NCBI GenBank assembly: GCA_934133115.1
Contig: CAKPAV010000114.1
Location: 1 to 5,973, forward strand
DNA length: 5,973 nucleotides
Direction: 5' to 3'
From: an uncultured Bacilli bacterium
Lineage (GTDB): Bacteria > Bacillota_I > Bacilli_A > RFN20 > CAG-826
Part shown: positions 1 through 5,918 of the stretch, in pieces
Numbering within the stretch: the first letter of the stretch is position 1
How the letters are laid out: each line of letters starts with the position of its first letter
Program-made: the position numbers and the translations under genes
Notes under the pieces: generated by a model
Seen by the model: the letters and a program-made list of their open reading frames with translations, nothing else
The model's database searches: none
What the model was told of the DNA's origin: nothing

Positions 1-1559
1 TTGTTAAATAATTTAAATGGTTTAATATTTAAATCTAATTCATAATTAATGTTTTTTGTTGCCGTAATTTTTGATTCATAGTCTTCTATAATTAGTTTTT
101 CTAACTTTTCTAAAGCTTTTCTTCTAAGATCATTTAATACTGATTTAGCAATAAAAACATTTTCTTTTTTAATATCAATATTTGTTATTTCAAAACTTGT
201 ATCATTAGTCTTTTTTAATTGGTTAATGATATCTTCATTTGTTATTGGTTGCGTTAAAGCTTCTTCAAGTATTGAATTAGAAAAGACACGTGCTTTAATG
301 TTTTTATATTCTAAAATTAAGCTAAGCGGCTTATTAACTAAACAAGTAATTATTGCCTTAATTTTAAGTTTTCTTTTTCTGTTCAAATAAACATTTTCTT
401 TTTGAGCATCAAGAGTTAAATAAACATCAAGTCCCATCATAATTGGGCGATTTTTAGTAAATATTTTATAAACATTTCCTGGTTTTTTAATAACATTTCC
501 AACTCCTAAACTCATGACTTCTTTATCGCCATTACATAATTTTAAACCATCGCCACTCGTTAATTGGTGCGTGGTTTCAATTTCTAATTCATATAAGTCA
601 TTTTTAAATGGACGAAATGATTTTAATTTACCAATTTTTGTTCCAATGTGATTCTGATTTTTTGAATTAATGATGTTGCTTTTTTGATTTTCTAAATAGG
701 CATTATAGTTAAAATCTCCGCGAGAAAAAGCATTACGCAATTCCAAAATATCATCTTCAGAATACGCAAAGTTTTGATCGATTATTTTACGATAAATCGC
801 GGTTGCTACACTTACATAGCCAGCATGTCGTAAACGTCCTTCTATTTTAAAAGAGCATACTCCAGCATCAACTAAATCACGTAATCTTTTAATAAGACAT
901 AAATCTTTTGTTGATAAATGATATTCTTTACTTATAAACTCACCATTTAACATTGCGGCATATTTTTTACGACAATATTGTTGACATTTCCCACGATTAC
1001 CGCTTAATCCGGAAATGAGTGAAGACATATAACAATTACCAGAAAAACTCACACACAATGCGCCTTGAATAAAATATTCAATTTCTAAATCTGTATTTTG
1101 CTTAATATTTTTAATATCTTCTAATGATGTTTCTCTTGATAAAATTATGCGCTTGAAACCTAGTTTTTTAGCAACTAAAGCGCCCGCTAAATTATGAATA
1201 CCAAGTTGCGTAGAAGCATGCATTGCAATATCTTTATAACGATTTTTTAATAAATATGCTACGCCATAATCTTGAATAATAAATGCATCAACTTTAGCGT
1301 TAACGCATTCATCAATCATACTTAAAAACTCATTAACTTCATTATTTTTAATAATGGTATTAACTGTAATATAAACTTTAACCCCAAATAAATGAGCAAT
1401 ATGTGTTATTTTTCTTATATTATCCGTATTAAAATTATCAGCCTTAATGCGGGCATTAAAACTGGATAATCCTAAATATACCGCATCCGCGCCATTATTA
1501 ATCGCGGCAAAAAACGCTTCTTCGTTTCCAGAAGGTGCTAGTAACTCCACTTTTCTCAT
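1..1559 (-). CDS. U32-family protein with DUF3656 domain (RlhA/TrhP-like RNA hydroxylase), 3' end outside window
   Basis: 519 codons are visible; the stop codon lies beyond base 1. The protein starts MRKVELLAPSGN, a typical U32 N-terminus (LLAPSG). A full match to the U32 signature E-x-F-x2-G-[SA]-[LIVM]-C-x4-G-x-C-x-[LIVM]-S runs from Glu161 to Ser179. Cys169 and Cys176 lie in it, followed by Cys192, Cys196 and Cys221 (in STKDLCLI). Cys169, Cys176 and Cys192 sit almost exactly where E. coli UbiU/UbiV bind a 4Fe-4S cluster, so a cluster is likely here. Roughly residues 400-510, ending in LNDLRRKALEKL, resemble DUF3656 (collagenase-like), which separates this protein from the short U32 members. 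U32 proteins were named peptidases, but E. coli RlhA (U32 plus DUF3656) hydroxylates C2501 of 23S rRNA and TrhP hydroxylates U34 of tRNAs. RNA hydroxylation is therefore the better guess, although the substrate cannot be read from the sequence. The start is fixed by a good ribosome-binding site and by the ATGA overlap with the upstream phosphatase gene. Confidence 0.88.
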   Translation of the reverse strand, partial: MRKVELLAPSGNEEAFFAAINNGADAVYLGLSSFNARIKADNFNTDNIRKITHIAHLFGVKVYITVNTIIKNNEVNEFLSMIDECVNAKVDAFIIQDYGVAYLLKNRYKDIAMHASTQLGIHNLAGALVAKKLGFKRIILSRETSLEDIKNIKQNTDLEIEYFIQGALCVSFSGNCYMSSLISGLSGNRGKCQQYCRKKYAAMLNGEFISKEYHLSTKDLCLIKRLRDLVDAGVCSFKIEGRLRHAGYVSVATAIYRKIIDQNFAYSEDDILELRNAFSRGDFNYNAYLENQKSNIINSKNQNHIGTKIGKLKSFRPFKNDLYELEIETTHQLTSGDGLKLCNGDKEVMSLGVGNVIKKPGNVYKIFTKNRPIMMGLDVYLTLDAQKENVYLNRKRKLKIKAIITCLVNKPLSLILEYKNIKARVFSNSILEEALTQPITNEDIINQLKKTNDTSFEITNIDIKKENVFIAKSVLNDLRRKALEKLEKLIIEDYESKITATKNINYELDLNIKPFKLFN

Positions 1560-2446
1560 TCTATCACCTTATTTTCTACTTTCTTAGTATTAAAGAAAAC
1601 TAAATATAAAACGCCAAATATAATCATAACTATCATCATTGCAAACGAAGTATCAGTTAGAAAATGCGCACCCATCATATGACGAGATAATCCTACTACT
1701 AATGCCCAAATTGTAGCTATGATCATTAAAATAATTTCTTTTCCTTTTAATTTTTCATTAAATCTAGGCAATAGCACAATTAAAAATGCGCAACTTGCAG
1801 AAGCAGTATGCCCAGATGGACAAGATTTAAAATTATCACTAGAAATATTAGGAAATAGTTCTTTTACTCCACTATTAACTTCCCACCAGTTTCGATAATA
1901 ATCTAAAGATCCATTTTCACTAATTAAAAAACGATATCTTGGTCTTCCCCAAATTTTTTTTAATATAGTAATAACTAATAATTGCGTTATTATCACTGCA
2001 CTCATAAATATTAATACGCGTAAGATATCCTTATTATTTGTTTTATTTGTTAAATCATATCCTAATAAACACAAACCGCCATCAAGTAAAATAGCAATTG
2101 GCAATGTTAAGTACCATTTACTTGGTATATTTAAAGCATTATATGACTTCATTGCGCGCATTGATAAAAATGTTCCTACAACAAGTAAAATTGTTGAGAG
2201 TAATAATAAAATAATTTTATTTAATTTCTTATGGACTCTTTTTTGATAACTATATAATCCACCAGCAACAAAAGCTAATCCACCATAAGCTGGAGTTTCA
2301 CCAATTGCTGCAAAGAAAACACCAAACGCGTTTTTATTATAAATAGCCTTAGCGTAATTTAAATCAAAAAATAAGCCGACAATAAATATTGCTAATGGAA
2401 TAATAAATAATGCGCTATAAACAAAATAATACTTTTTTTTATTCAT
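1556..2446 (-). CDS. PAP2-superfamily membrane phosphatase
   Basis: A 296-residue integral membrane protein of the type 2 phosphatidic acid phosphatase (PAP2) superfamily, which removes phosphate from lipid phosphates or pyrophosphates such as undecaprenyl pyrophosphate, phosphatidylglycerol phosphate or phosphatidic acid. All three catalytic motifs are present: KKIWGRPR at 163-170, a K-x4-RPR form of motif 1; CPSGH at 209-213 with His213 as general acid; and SR-x5-H-x3-D at Ser254-Asp265, where His261 would be the nucleophile and Asp265 its partner. About seven hydrophobic segments are seen, near residues 7-25, 42-65, 78-97, 111-130, 142-162, 236-254 and 266-285, and motifs 2 and 3 flank a membrane span as usual. 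The segment between motifs 1 and 2 (about 40 residues, with RNWWE) is longer than in small BcrC-type enzymes. The start at MNKKKYY is preferred over an in-frame ATG 14 codons upstream, which overlaps a promoter -10 element and lacks a ribosome-binding site. It overlaps the downstream U32 gene by four bases. The exact substrate cannot be assigned. Confidence 0.88.
   Translation of the reverse strand: MNKKKYYFVYSALFIIPLAIFIVGLFFDLNYAKAIYNKNAFGVFFAAIGETPAYGGLAFVAGGLYSYQKRVHKKLNKIILLLLSTILLVVGTFLSMRAMKSYNALNIPSKWYLTLPIAILLDGGLCLLGYDLTNKTNNKDILRVLIFMSAVIITQLLVITILKKIWGRPRYRFLISENGSLDYYRNWWEVNSGVKELFPNISSDNFKSCPSGHTASASCAFLIVLLPRFNEKLKGKEIILMIIATIWALVVGLSRHMMGAHFLTDTSFAMMIVMIIFGVLYLVFFNTKKVENKVIE
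1563..1570 (-). promoter_or_regulatory. Ribosome-binding site of the U32 gene, inside the end of the PAP2 gene
   Basis: The minus strand reads AAGGTGAT, then four more bases and the ATG (1559-1557). The AAGGTG core ends 5 bases before the start. It matches the anti-Shine-Dalgarno sequence well and lies within the last codons of the upstream phosphatase gene. Together with the ATGA stop/start overlap this suggests coupled translation. Confidence 0.75.
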
Positions 2447-2456
2447 GAAAAAACAA

Positions 2457-2462
2457 CCCCTT
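2457..2462 (-). promoter_or_regulatory. Ribosome-binding site that decides the PAP2 start
   Basis: The minus strand reads AAGGGG, followed by 10 bases and the ATG at 2446-2444. The spacing is slightly long. The alternative in-frame ATG at 2488-2486 has only AT-rich sequence before it and no purine-rich element, so this site favours the downstream start. Confidence 0.6.
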
Positions 2463-2478
2463 CTTCTTACTACAAATA

Positions 2479-2507
2479 ATTGTATCATAAAGTATTAATT
2501 AACTTAA
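2479..2507 (-). promoter_or_regulatory. Candidate sigma-A promoter of the PAP2-U32 unit (extended -10)
   Basis: On the minus strand TGATACAAT (2487-2479) is an extended -10 element: TG, one base, then TACAAT, which matches TATAAT at five of six positions. At 17 bases' spacing the -35 hexamer is TTAAGT (2507-2502), only a 3/6 match, as tolerated by extended -10 promoters. Transcription would start near 2472, giving a leader of about 25 bases that just contains the AAGGGG ribosome-binding site. The prediction is from pattern only. Confidence 0.5.
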
Positions 2508-2515
2508 GAAATTAC

Positions 2516-2592
2516 TACTTTTTTGTGGTAAGTATTATAAAAGTTTTTTAATAAAGTGAAAAAAATAAGCACTTTTGATACTTTTTTGGTAA
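2516..2592. repeat. Imperfect direct repeat in AT-tract DNA
   Basis: TACTTTTTTGTGGTAA at 2516-2531 recurs as TACTTTTTTGGTAA at 2579-2592, differing by a two-base TG deletion, with starts 63 bases apart. Between and after the copies are further homopolymer tracts: T6 at 2544-2549, A7 at 2559-2565, T6 at 2593-2598 and T7 at 2601-2607. The role is unknown. The tracts could bend the DNA next to the GlnR-type box, but low complexity alone could also produce the similarity. Confidence 0.4.
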
Positions 2593-2606
2593 TTTTTTAA
2601 TTTTTT

Positions 2607-2623
2607 TGTAACAAAATGTAACA
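2607..2623. promoter_or_regulatory. GlnR/TnrA-type operator, perfect consensus
   Basis: TGTAACAAAATGTAACA fits the Bacillus GlnR/TnrA consensus TGTNA-N7-TNACA at every defined position (TGTAA at 2607-2611, TAACA at 2619-2623). It lies upstream of glnA, the classic GlnR target. In Bacillus, feedback-inhibited glutamine synthetase controls GlnR and TnrA binding, so GlnA would regulate its own operon and, here, glmS and glmM too. No glnR gene is present in this window; in Bacillus it usually sits directly before glnA. Confidence 0.72.
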
Positions 2624-2628
2624 TTTAG

Positions 2629-2657
2629 TCATTAGAAAGCCATTTCATAGTTATAAA
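2629..2657 (+). promoter_or_regulatory. Possible activator-dependent glnA promoter P1
   Basis: TATAAA at 2652-2657 matches the -10 consensus at five of six positions, but the hexamer 17 bases upstream (TCATTA, 2629-2634) is a poor -35. A start near 2664 would put the centre of the GlnR/TnrA-type box about 49 bases upstream, the placement known for TnrA-activated promoters. The sequence fits but this is speculative. Confidence 0.3.
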
Positions 2658-2661
2658 TGCG

Positions 2662-2690
2662 TTGACATTTAGCATAATTTGTTACATTAT
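2662..2690 (+). promoter_or_regulatory. Main candidate promoter of glnA-glmS-glmM
   Basis: A perfect -35 hexamer TTGACA (2662-2667) is followed after 17 bases by CATTAT (2685-2690), a 4/6 match to TATAAT. An overlapping extended -10 reading, TGT then TACATT (2680-2688), is also possible at shorter spacing. Transcription would start near 2697 and give a leader of about 83 bases. This is the best sigma-A-like promoter before glnA. Confidence 0.55.
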
Positions 2691-2695
2691 TAACG
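2680..2695. promoter_or_regulatory. Degenerate GlnR-like inverted repeat over the -10 region
   Basis: TGTTA-CATTAT-TAACG carries a consensus left half-site (TGTTA) and a right half-site with one mismatch (TAACG for TNACA), but the spacer is six bases instead of seven. It covers the -10 of the main promoter, where a bound repressor would block RNA polymerase. Its left half starts 73 bases from that of the perfect box, about seven helical turns. It could also be chance in AT-rich DNA. Confidence 0.3.
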
Positions 2696-2735
2696 AGTAG
2701 ATTTATATAATTTAATAAGTGGATTTAAATAATTT
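2696..2735 (+). repeat. Tandem 18-bp direct repeat in the glnA leader
   Basis: AGTAGATTTATATAATTT (2696-2713) is repeated as AGTGGATTTAAATAATTT (2718-2735), identical at 16 of 18 positions with starts 22 bases apart, about two helical turns. The pair lies just downstream of the predicted transcription start and before the ribosome-binding site. The first copy contains a perfect TATAAT (2706-2711) without a good -35. Function unknown; possibilities are a protein-binding pair, a duplicated promoter fragment or a simple sequence duplication. Confidence 0.55.
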
Positions 2736-2748
2736 GCATTGATTACAT

Positions 2749-2758
2749 ACAAATTTGT
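2749..2758. repeat. 10-bp perfect palindrome before the glnA ribosome-binding site
   Basis: ACAAATTTGT is a perfect palindrome ending 9 bases before the AGGAGG. It has no loop, so it is more plausibly a DNA site than an RNA hairpin. It is short and AT-rich, so chance is a serious alternative. Confidence 0.3.
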
Positions 2759-2767
2759 TACCTTACC

Positions 2768-2773
2768 AGGAGG
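2768..2773 (+). promoter_or_regulatory. Strong ribosome-binding site of glnA
   Basis: AGGAGG is followed by six bases and the ATG at 2780. It is the strongest ribosome-binding site in the window and matches heavy expression of glutamine synthetase. Confidence 0.85.
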
Positions 2774-2779
2774 AAAAAT

Positions 2780-4108
2780 ATGAGTTATACAAAAGAACAA
2801 TTACTACAACTAGCAGCCGATGAAAATGTCAATTATATTCGACTACAATTTTCAGACATGCTTGGAACAATCAAATGTGTAGAAGTTCCAGTTAGTAAAT
2901 TAGGTGAAGCGCTTGATAATAAAATTATGTTCGATGGTTCTTCTATTGAAGGATTCGTTCGTATTAAAGAAGCCGATATGTATTTACATCCTGATTACGA
3001 TACCTGGTTAATATTATATTTTGAAGACAGCAAATTCGGTAAAGTAGCGCGTTTGATTTGTGATGTTTATACTCCTGATGGTCATCCTTTTAAAGGTGAT
3101 CCAAGATATTTACTAAAAAGACAATTGGATTTAATGCATAAGTCCAACATTTGTGATTTTAAAGTGGGATTTGAACCAGAGTTTTATTTATTTAAAAATG
3201 ATAGTGAAGGAAACTGCACTATGGAAGTTTCTGATCATGGTAGTTATTTTGATATGTCGCCAATTGATGGTGCAAATGAATGCCGTCGAGAAATTGCTAT
3301 AGCATTAGAAAAACTCGGATTTCAAATTGAATTATCACACCACGAAGTCGGACCAGGTCAACAAGAGATTAATTTTAGATACGCTAGTGCTTTAGAGGCA
3401 GCCGATAAATTACAAACATTTAAGCAAGTTGTTAAAAACATTGCCCGTAAACATAACTTAACCGCTACATTTATGCCAAAACCTATCTATGGTTTAGCCG
3501 GTAACGGAATGCATACTAATTGTTCTTTATGGGACAAAGATGGAAATAATATTTTCTTTGATGAAAATGACCAAAATAAATTGTCTCTAGTGGCAAGAAA
3601 ATGGATGAGCGGTATATTAGCTCATGCTCGTGGATTAACTGCTATTTGCAATCCTACTATTAACTCTTATAAACGATTAGTATTAGGTTATGAAGCGCCA
3701 GTATTTGCATGTTGGAGTGATGCTAATAGATCATCAATGATTCGCATTCCTGCTGCTCGCGGAAAAGCAACACGTACTGAAGTTCGTAATGTTGATCCTA
3801 TGGCTAATCCTTATCTTGCTTTAGCGGCTATTCTTGCTTCTGGTTTAGAGGGAATTAATAATAACATTGAACTTGTTCCACCAGTATATGACAATATTTT
3901 TGAATTAACTCGCGAAGAAAGAGAAGCAAAGGGAATCAAAAATCTTCCTGAGAATTTAAAAGATGCCATTAAAGAATTGCGTCATGATCCGTTATTACGT
4001 GATGTTCTTGGTGAACATACTTATGAAAAATATGTTTTAGCTAAGCAAATTGAATGGGATGAATATCGTAAATTAGTTTCTCCATGGGAAATTAAAAAAT
4101 ATTTATAA
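2780..4108 (+). CDS. glnA: Glutamine synthetase, type I-alpha
   Basis: This 442-residue cytoplasmic enzyme makes glutamine from glutamate, ammonia and ATP; the family assembles as a dodecamer. The N-terminal beta-grasp domain (about 15-100) contains FDGSSIEGFVRI at 51-62. Arg61 there corresponds to Bacillus Arg62, used in glutamine feedback inhibition. The catalytic domain follows with metal ligands Glu132 and Glu134 (FEPEF), Glu189 (HHEVGPG) and Glu196, the His245 loop (NGMHTN), NPTINSYKRL with Arg299, Glu305 (GYEAP), NRSSMIRIP with Arg322, and RTEVRNVDP with Arg336. Length and motifs fit the GSI-alpha class (Bacillus GlnA 444 residues). Where GSI-beta enzymes carry the adenylylated tyrosine loop there is a Bacillus-like segment (NIFELTREERE), so control by adenylylation is not expected. 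Control is probably by glutamine feedback plus the GlnR/TnrA-type box upstream. It ends with tandem TAA stops, 20 bases before glmS, and supplies that enzyme's amino donor. Confidence 0.97.
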   Translation: MSYTKEQLLQLAADENVNYIRLQFSDMLGTIKCVEVPVSKLGEALDNKIMFDGSSIEGFVRIKEADMYLHPDYDTWLILYFEDSKFGKVARLICDVYTPDGHPFKGDPRYLLKRQLDLMHKSNICDFKVGFEPEFYLFKNDSEGNCTMEVSDHGSYFDMSPIDGANECRREIAIALEKLGFQIELSHHEVGPGQQEINFRYASALEAADKLQTFKQVVKNIARKHNLTATFMPKPIYGLAGNGMHTNCSLWDKDGNNIFFDENDQNKLSLVARKWMSGILAHARGLTAICNPTINSYKRLVLGYEAPVFACWSDANRSSMIRIPAARGKATRTEVRNVDPMANPYLALAAILASGLEGINNNIELVPPVYDNIFELTREEREAKGIKNLPENLKDAIKELRHDPLLRDVLGEHTYEKYVLAKQIEWDEYRKLVSPWEIKKYL

Positions 4109-4109
4109 T

Positions 4110-4116
4110 AAAGGGG
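4110..4116 (+). promoter_or_regulatory. Ribosome-binding site of glmS
   Basis: AAAGGGG lies in the 20-base glnA-glmS gap and ends 12 bases before the ATG at 4129, a slightly long spacing. The gap contains nothing else: no promoter, and no room for the self-cleaving glmS ribozyme. Confidence 0.65.
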
Positions 4117-4128
4117 AAATATTTAATT

Positions 4129-5907
4129 ATGTGTGGAATCGTTGGAACAGTTGATAGTAAAAATTTACGTTCTTTTTTACTAAATGGTTTAAAATCTTTA
4201 GAGTATCGTGGCTATGACTCTGCTGGTATTGCTACAATCACAGATAGCAATTTTAATTTATATCGTTGTGTTGGCCGGGTTGAAGGATTAGAAGAAAAAA
4301 TCCCCTCAAATTTACCTGGATTTACTGGCATTGGTCATACTAGATGGGCAACACATGGTGAGCCACTTGAAAGAAATTGCCATCCACATGTTAGTTACAA
4401 CAATATATTTGCTATTGTTCATAATGGTGTAATTGAAAACTTTCAAGAATTAAAAAACGAACTACTAAACGAAGGATTCAAATTTAATAGTGACACGGAT
4501 ACGGAAGTTATTGCCAATGTTTTAGAACAAGAATATTCAAAAACTAACAATGTGTTAGAATCAATTAATAATACCCTTAAGCGCGTTGATGGTTCTCTTG
4601 CTATCGCTATTTTATTTAAAGGCGATGAACATAAAATATATTTTGCAAGAAGAAAATCACCTTTACTAATAGGCATTGGAAAAGAAACAAATTATTTAGC
4701 AAGTGATGCTCTTCCGATGATTAAATGTGCTGATAAATTTGTCGATTTATTAAATAATCAATATGGTTATATTACTAATAATGAAGTACATGTTTATCAA
4801 AATAATAAAGAAGTCGAATTGAAATACACAGAACGTAATGCTGAACTATTAAATGCTGATTTAAATGGGTATCCACATTACATGCTTAAAGAGATTGAGG
4901 AAATTCCAAGTTGTATTGTTCGTTTAATCGATAACTATTTTGTTAACGAAGAATATCATTTTAATAAAGAAATGCTTGAAGCATTACAAAATGCTGATAC
5001 TATAACATTCATTGCTTGTGGTACTTCTTATCATGCTTGCTTATTAGGAAAGCATTACATGGAAAAAATCGGTAAACATTCCGAAGCTTACATTGCTTCA
5101 GAATGGGCATATTTTCCACATTTCAATGATCGCGAAAAAGAAGTATTCATCTTAGTCTCTCAATCTGGAGAGACAGCAGATGTAATTACTTGTTTACAAA
5201 ATATTAATAAAAACAATTATAAATCAATTACAATCACTAATACTAAGGGATCTACTTTAGAACGTGATGCAACATGGTCTTGTTTACTTTATGCTGGGGT
5301 AGAAATTGCTGTTGCTTCAACAAAAGCATATACTTCACAAGTAGCCTTACTTTATTTATTATCTTCCGCAATTGTCCATAATACTTCTTCTGTTAAGATT
5401 CTTAAAAATAATAATGTAGCATTAAATAACATTATAAATCAAAAAGAACAAATAAAAGAAATTGCTTATAAAATTAAAAACGTTAATGATGCTTTCTTCT
5501 TAGGGCGTGGCACTGATTATTATGTTGCATTAGAAGCTTCATTAAAATTAAAAGAAATTACTTATATTCATTCTGAAGCATTTCCAGGCGGAGAACTAAA
5601 GCATGGACCTCTTGCTTTAATTGAAAAGAACACTCCAATATTTGGTTTTATTACTCTTCCAGAAATATCTGCGGCTATGCGTGGTAATTTTTCCGAAGTA
5701 AAAGCTCGTAATGCTAAAGTTTATTCAATTGTAACGAAGAATTTAGCTACAAAAGATGATACAATAGTAATAGATAACTTAAATCGCGATATTTCCGCAC
5801 TTGCTATTGTTATGGTTGCTCAATATTTAGCTTATTACACTGCTTTAGCGCGTAATAAAGATATTGATAAACCAAGAAACTTAGCAAAATCCGTAACGGT
5901 AGAATAG
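4129..5907 (+). CDS. glmS: Glutamine-fructose-6-phosphate aminotransferase (isomerising)
   Basis: This 592-residue cytoplasmic enzyme converts fructose-6-phosphate and glutamine to glucosamine-6-phosphate and glutamate, the committed step to UDP-GlcNAc. The N-terminal class II glutaminase domain (about 2-220) starts MCGIVG; Cys2 becomes the N-terminal nucleophile after Met removal. It also has EYRGYDSAG (25-33), TRWATHG (71-77), VHNG (97-100) and SDTDTE (121-126). Two SIS isomerase domains follow: CGTS (297-300), SQSGETADV (344-352) and STKAYTSQ (397-404) in the first, HSEAFPGGELKHGP (481-494) in the second. The end KPRNLAKSVTVE is typical, and Lys587 matches the Schiff-base Lys603 of the E. 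coli enzyme. All key residues are present and the length is normal (about 600). Placement directly after glnA is uncommon; in Bacillus glmS follows glmM and carries its own ribozyme leader. Here it depends on the glnA transcript. Confidence 0.97.
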   Translation: MCGIVGTVDSKNLRSFLLNGLKSLEYRGYDSAGIATITDSNFNLYRCVGRVEGLEEKIPSNLPGFTGIGHTRWATHGEPLERNCHPHVSYNNIFAIVHNGVIENFQELKNELLNEGFKFNSDTDTEVIANVLEQEYSKTNNVLESINNTLKRVDGSLAIAILFKGDEHKIYFARRKSPLLIGIGKETNYLASDALPMIKCADKFVDLLNNQYGYITNNEVHVYQNNKEVELKYTERNAELLNADLNGYPHYMLKEIEEIPSCIVRLIDNYFVNEEYHFNKEMLEALQNADTITFIACGTSYHACLLGKHYMEKIGKHSEAYIASEWAYFPHFNDREKEVFILVSQSGETADVITCLQNINKNNYKSITITNTKGSTLERDATWSCLLYAGVEIAVASTKAYTSQVALLYLLSSAIVHNTSSVKILKNNNVALNNIINQKEQIKEIAYKIKNVNDAFFLGRGTDYYVALEASLKLKEITYIHSEAFPGGELKHGPLALIEKNTPIFGFITLPEISAAMRGNFSEVKARNAKVYSIVTKNLATKDDTIVIDNLNRDISALAIVMVAQYLAYYTALARNKDIDKPRNLAKSVTVE

Positions 5908-5910
5908 AGG
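5906..5910 (+). promoter_or_regulatory. Ribosome-binding site of glmM, overlapping the glmS stop
   Basis: AGAGG overlaps the TAG stop of glmS (5905-5907) and ends eight bases before the ATG at 5919. Ribosomes ending glmS would sit on this site, which favours coupled translation of GlmS and GlmM. Confidence 0.6.
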
Positions 5911-5918
5911 TTGAATTT

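Larger units (their letters stand above)
2447..2779. other. Divergent intergenic control region between the PAP2 gene and glnA
   Basis: This 333-base non-coding stretch separates the two divergent units. Its left edge holds the leftward promoter. Bases 2516-2607 are extremely AT-rich, with runs of six to seven T or A and an imperfect repeat. From 2607 onward it holds the GlnR/TnrA-type box, candidate rightward promoters, the duplicated leader element and the glnA ribosome-binding site. No convincing ORF, structured RNA gene or terminator is seen. Confidence 0.8.

Noticed and set aside
2553..2587. Possible rho-independent terminator (AAAGTG/CACTTT followed by T-rich sequence)
   Set aside because: The stem is only six mostly A-T pairs with an 11-base loop, the T run is delayed and interrupted, and no gene upstream on the plus strand would need it.
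2538..2624. 29-residue minus-strand ORF in the intergenic region (starting MLHFVTKKLK)
   Set aside because: No ribosome-binding site precedes it, its composition simply reflects AT tracts, and its start overlaps the GlnR-type box.
2706..2711. Perfect TATAAT as the -10 of another glnA promoter
   Set aside because: No acceptable -35 or TG extension lies at the right distance, and the hexamer is expected by chance in such AT-rich DNA, so it is noted only within the leader repeat.
4109..4128. A hidden promoter or riboswitch before glmS
   Set aside because: The 20 bases hold only a second TAA and a ribosome-binding site; no structured RNA fits.
4443..4676. 77-codon ORF on the minus strand
   Set aside because: It lies wholly inside glmS on the opposite strand, has no recognisable domain, and is explained as a shadow of the GlmS glutaminase-domain coding sequence.
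1556..5907. Use of the Mycoplasma genetic code (TGA as tryptophan)
   Set aside because: The PAP2 gene ends in TGA at the expected family length with the next gene starting there. The complete genes are full length under the standard code.
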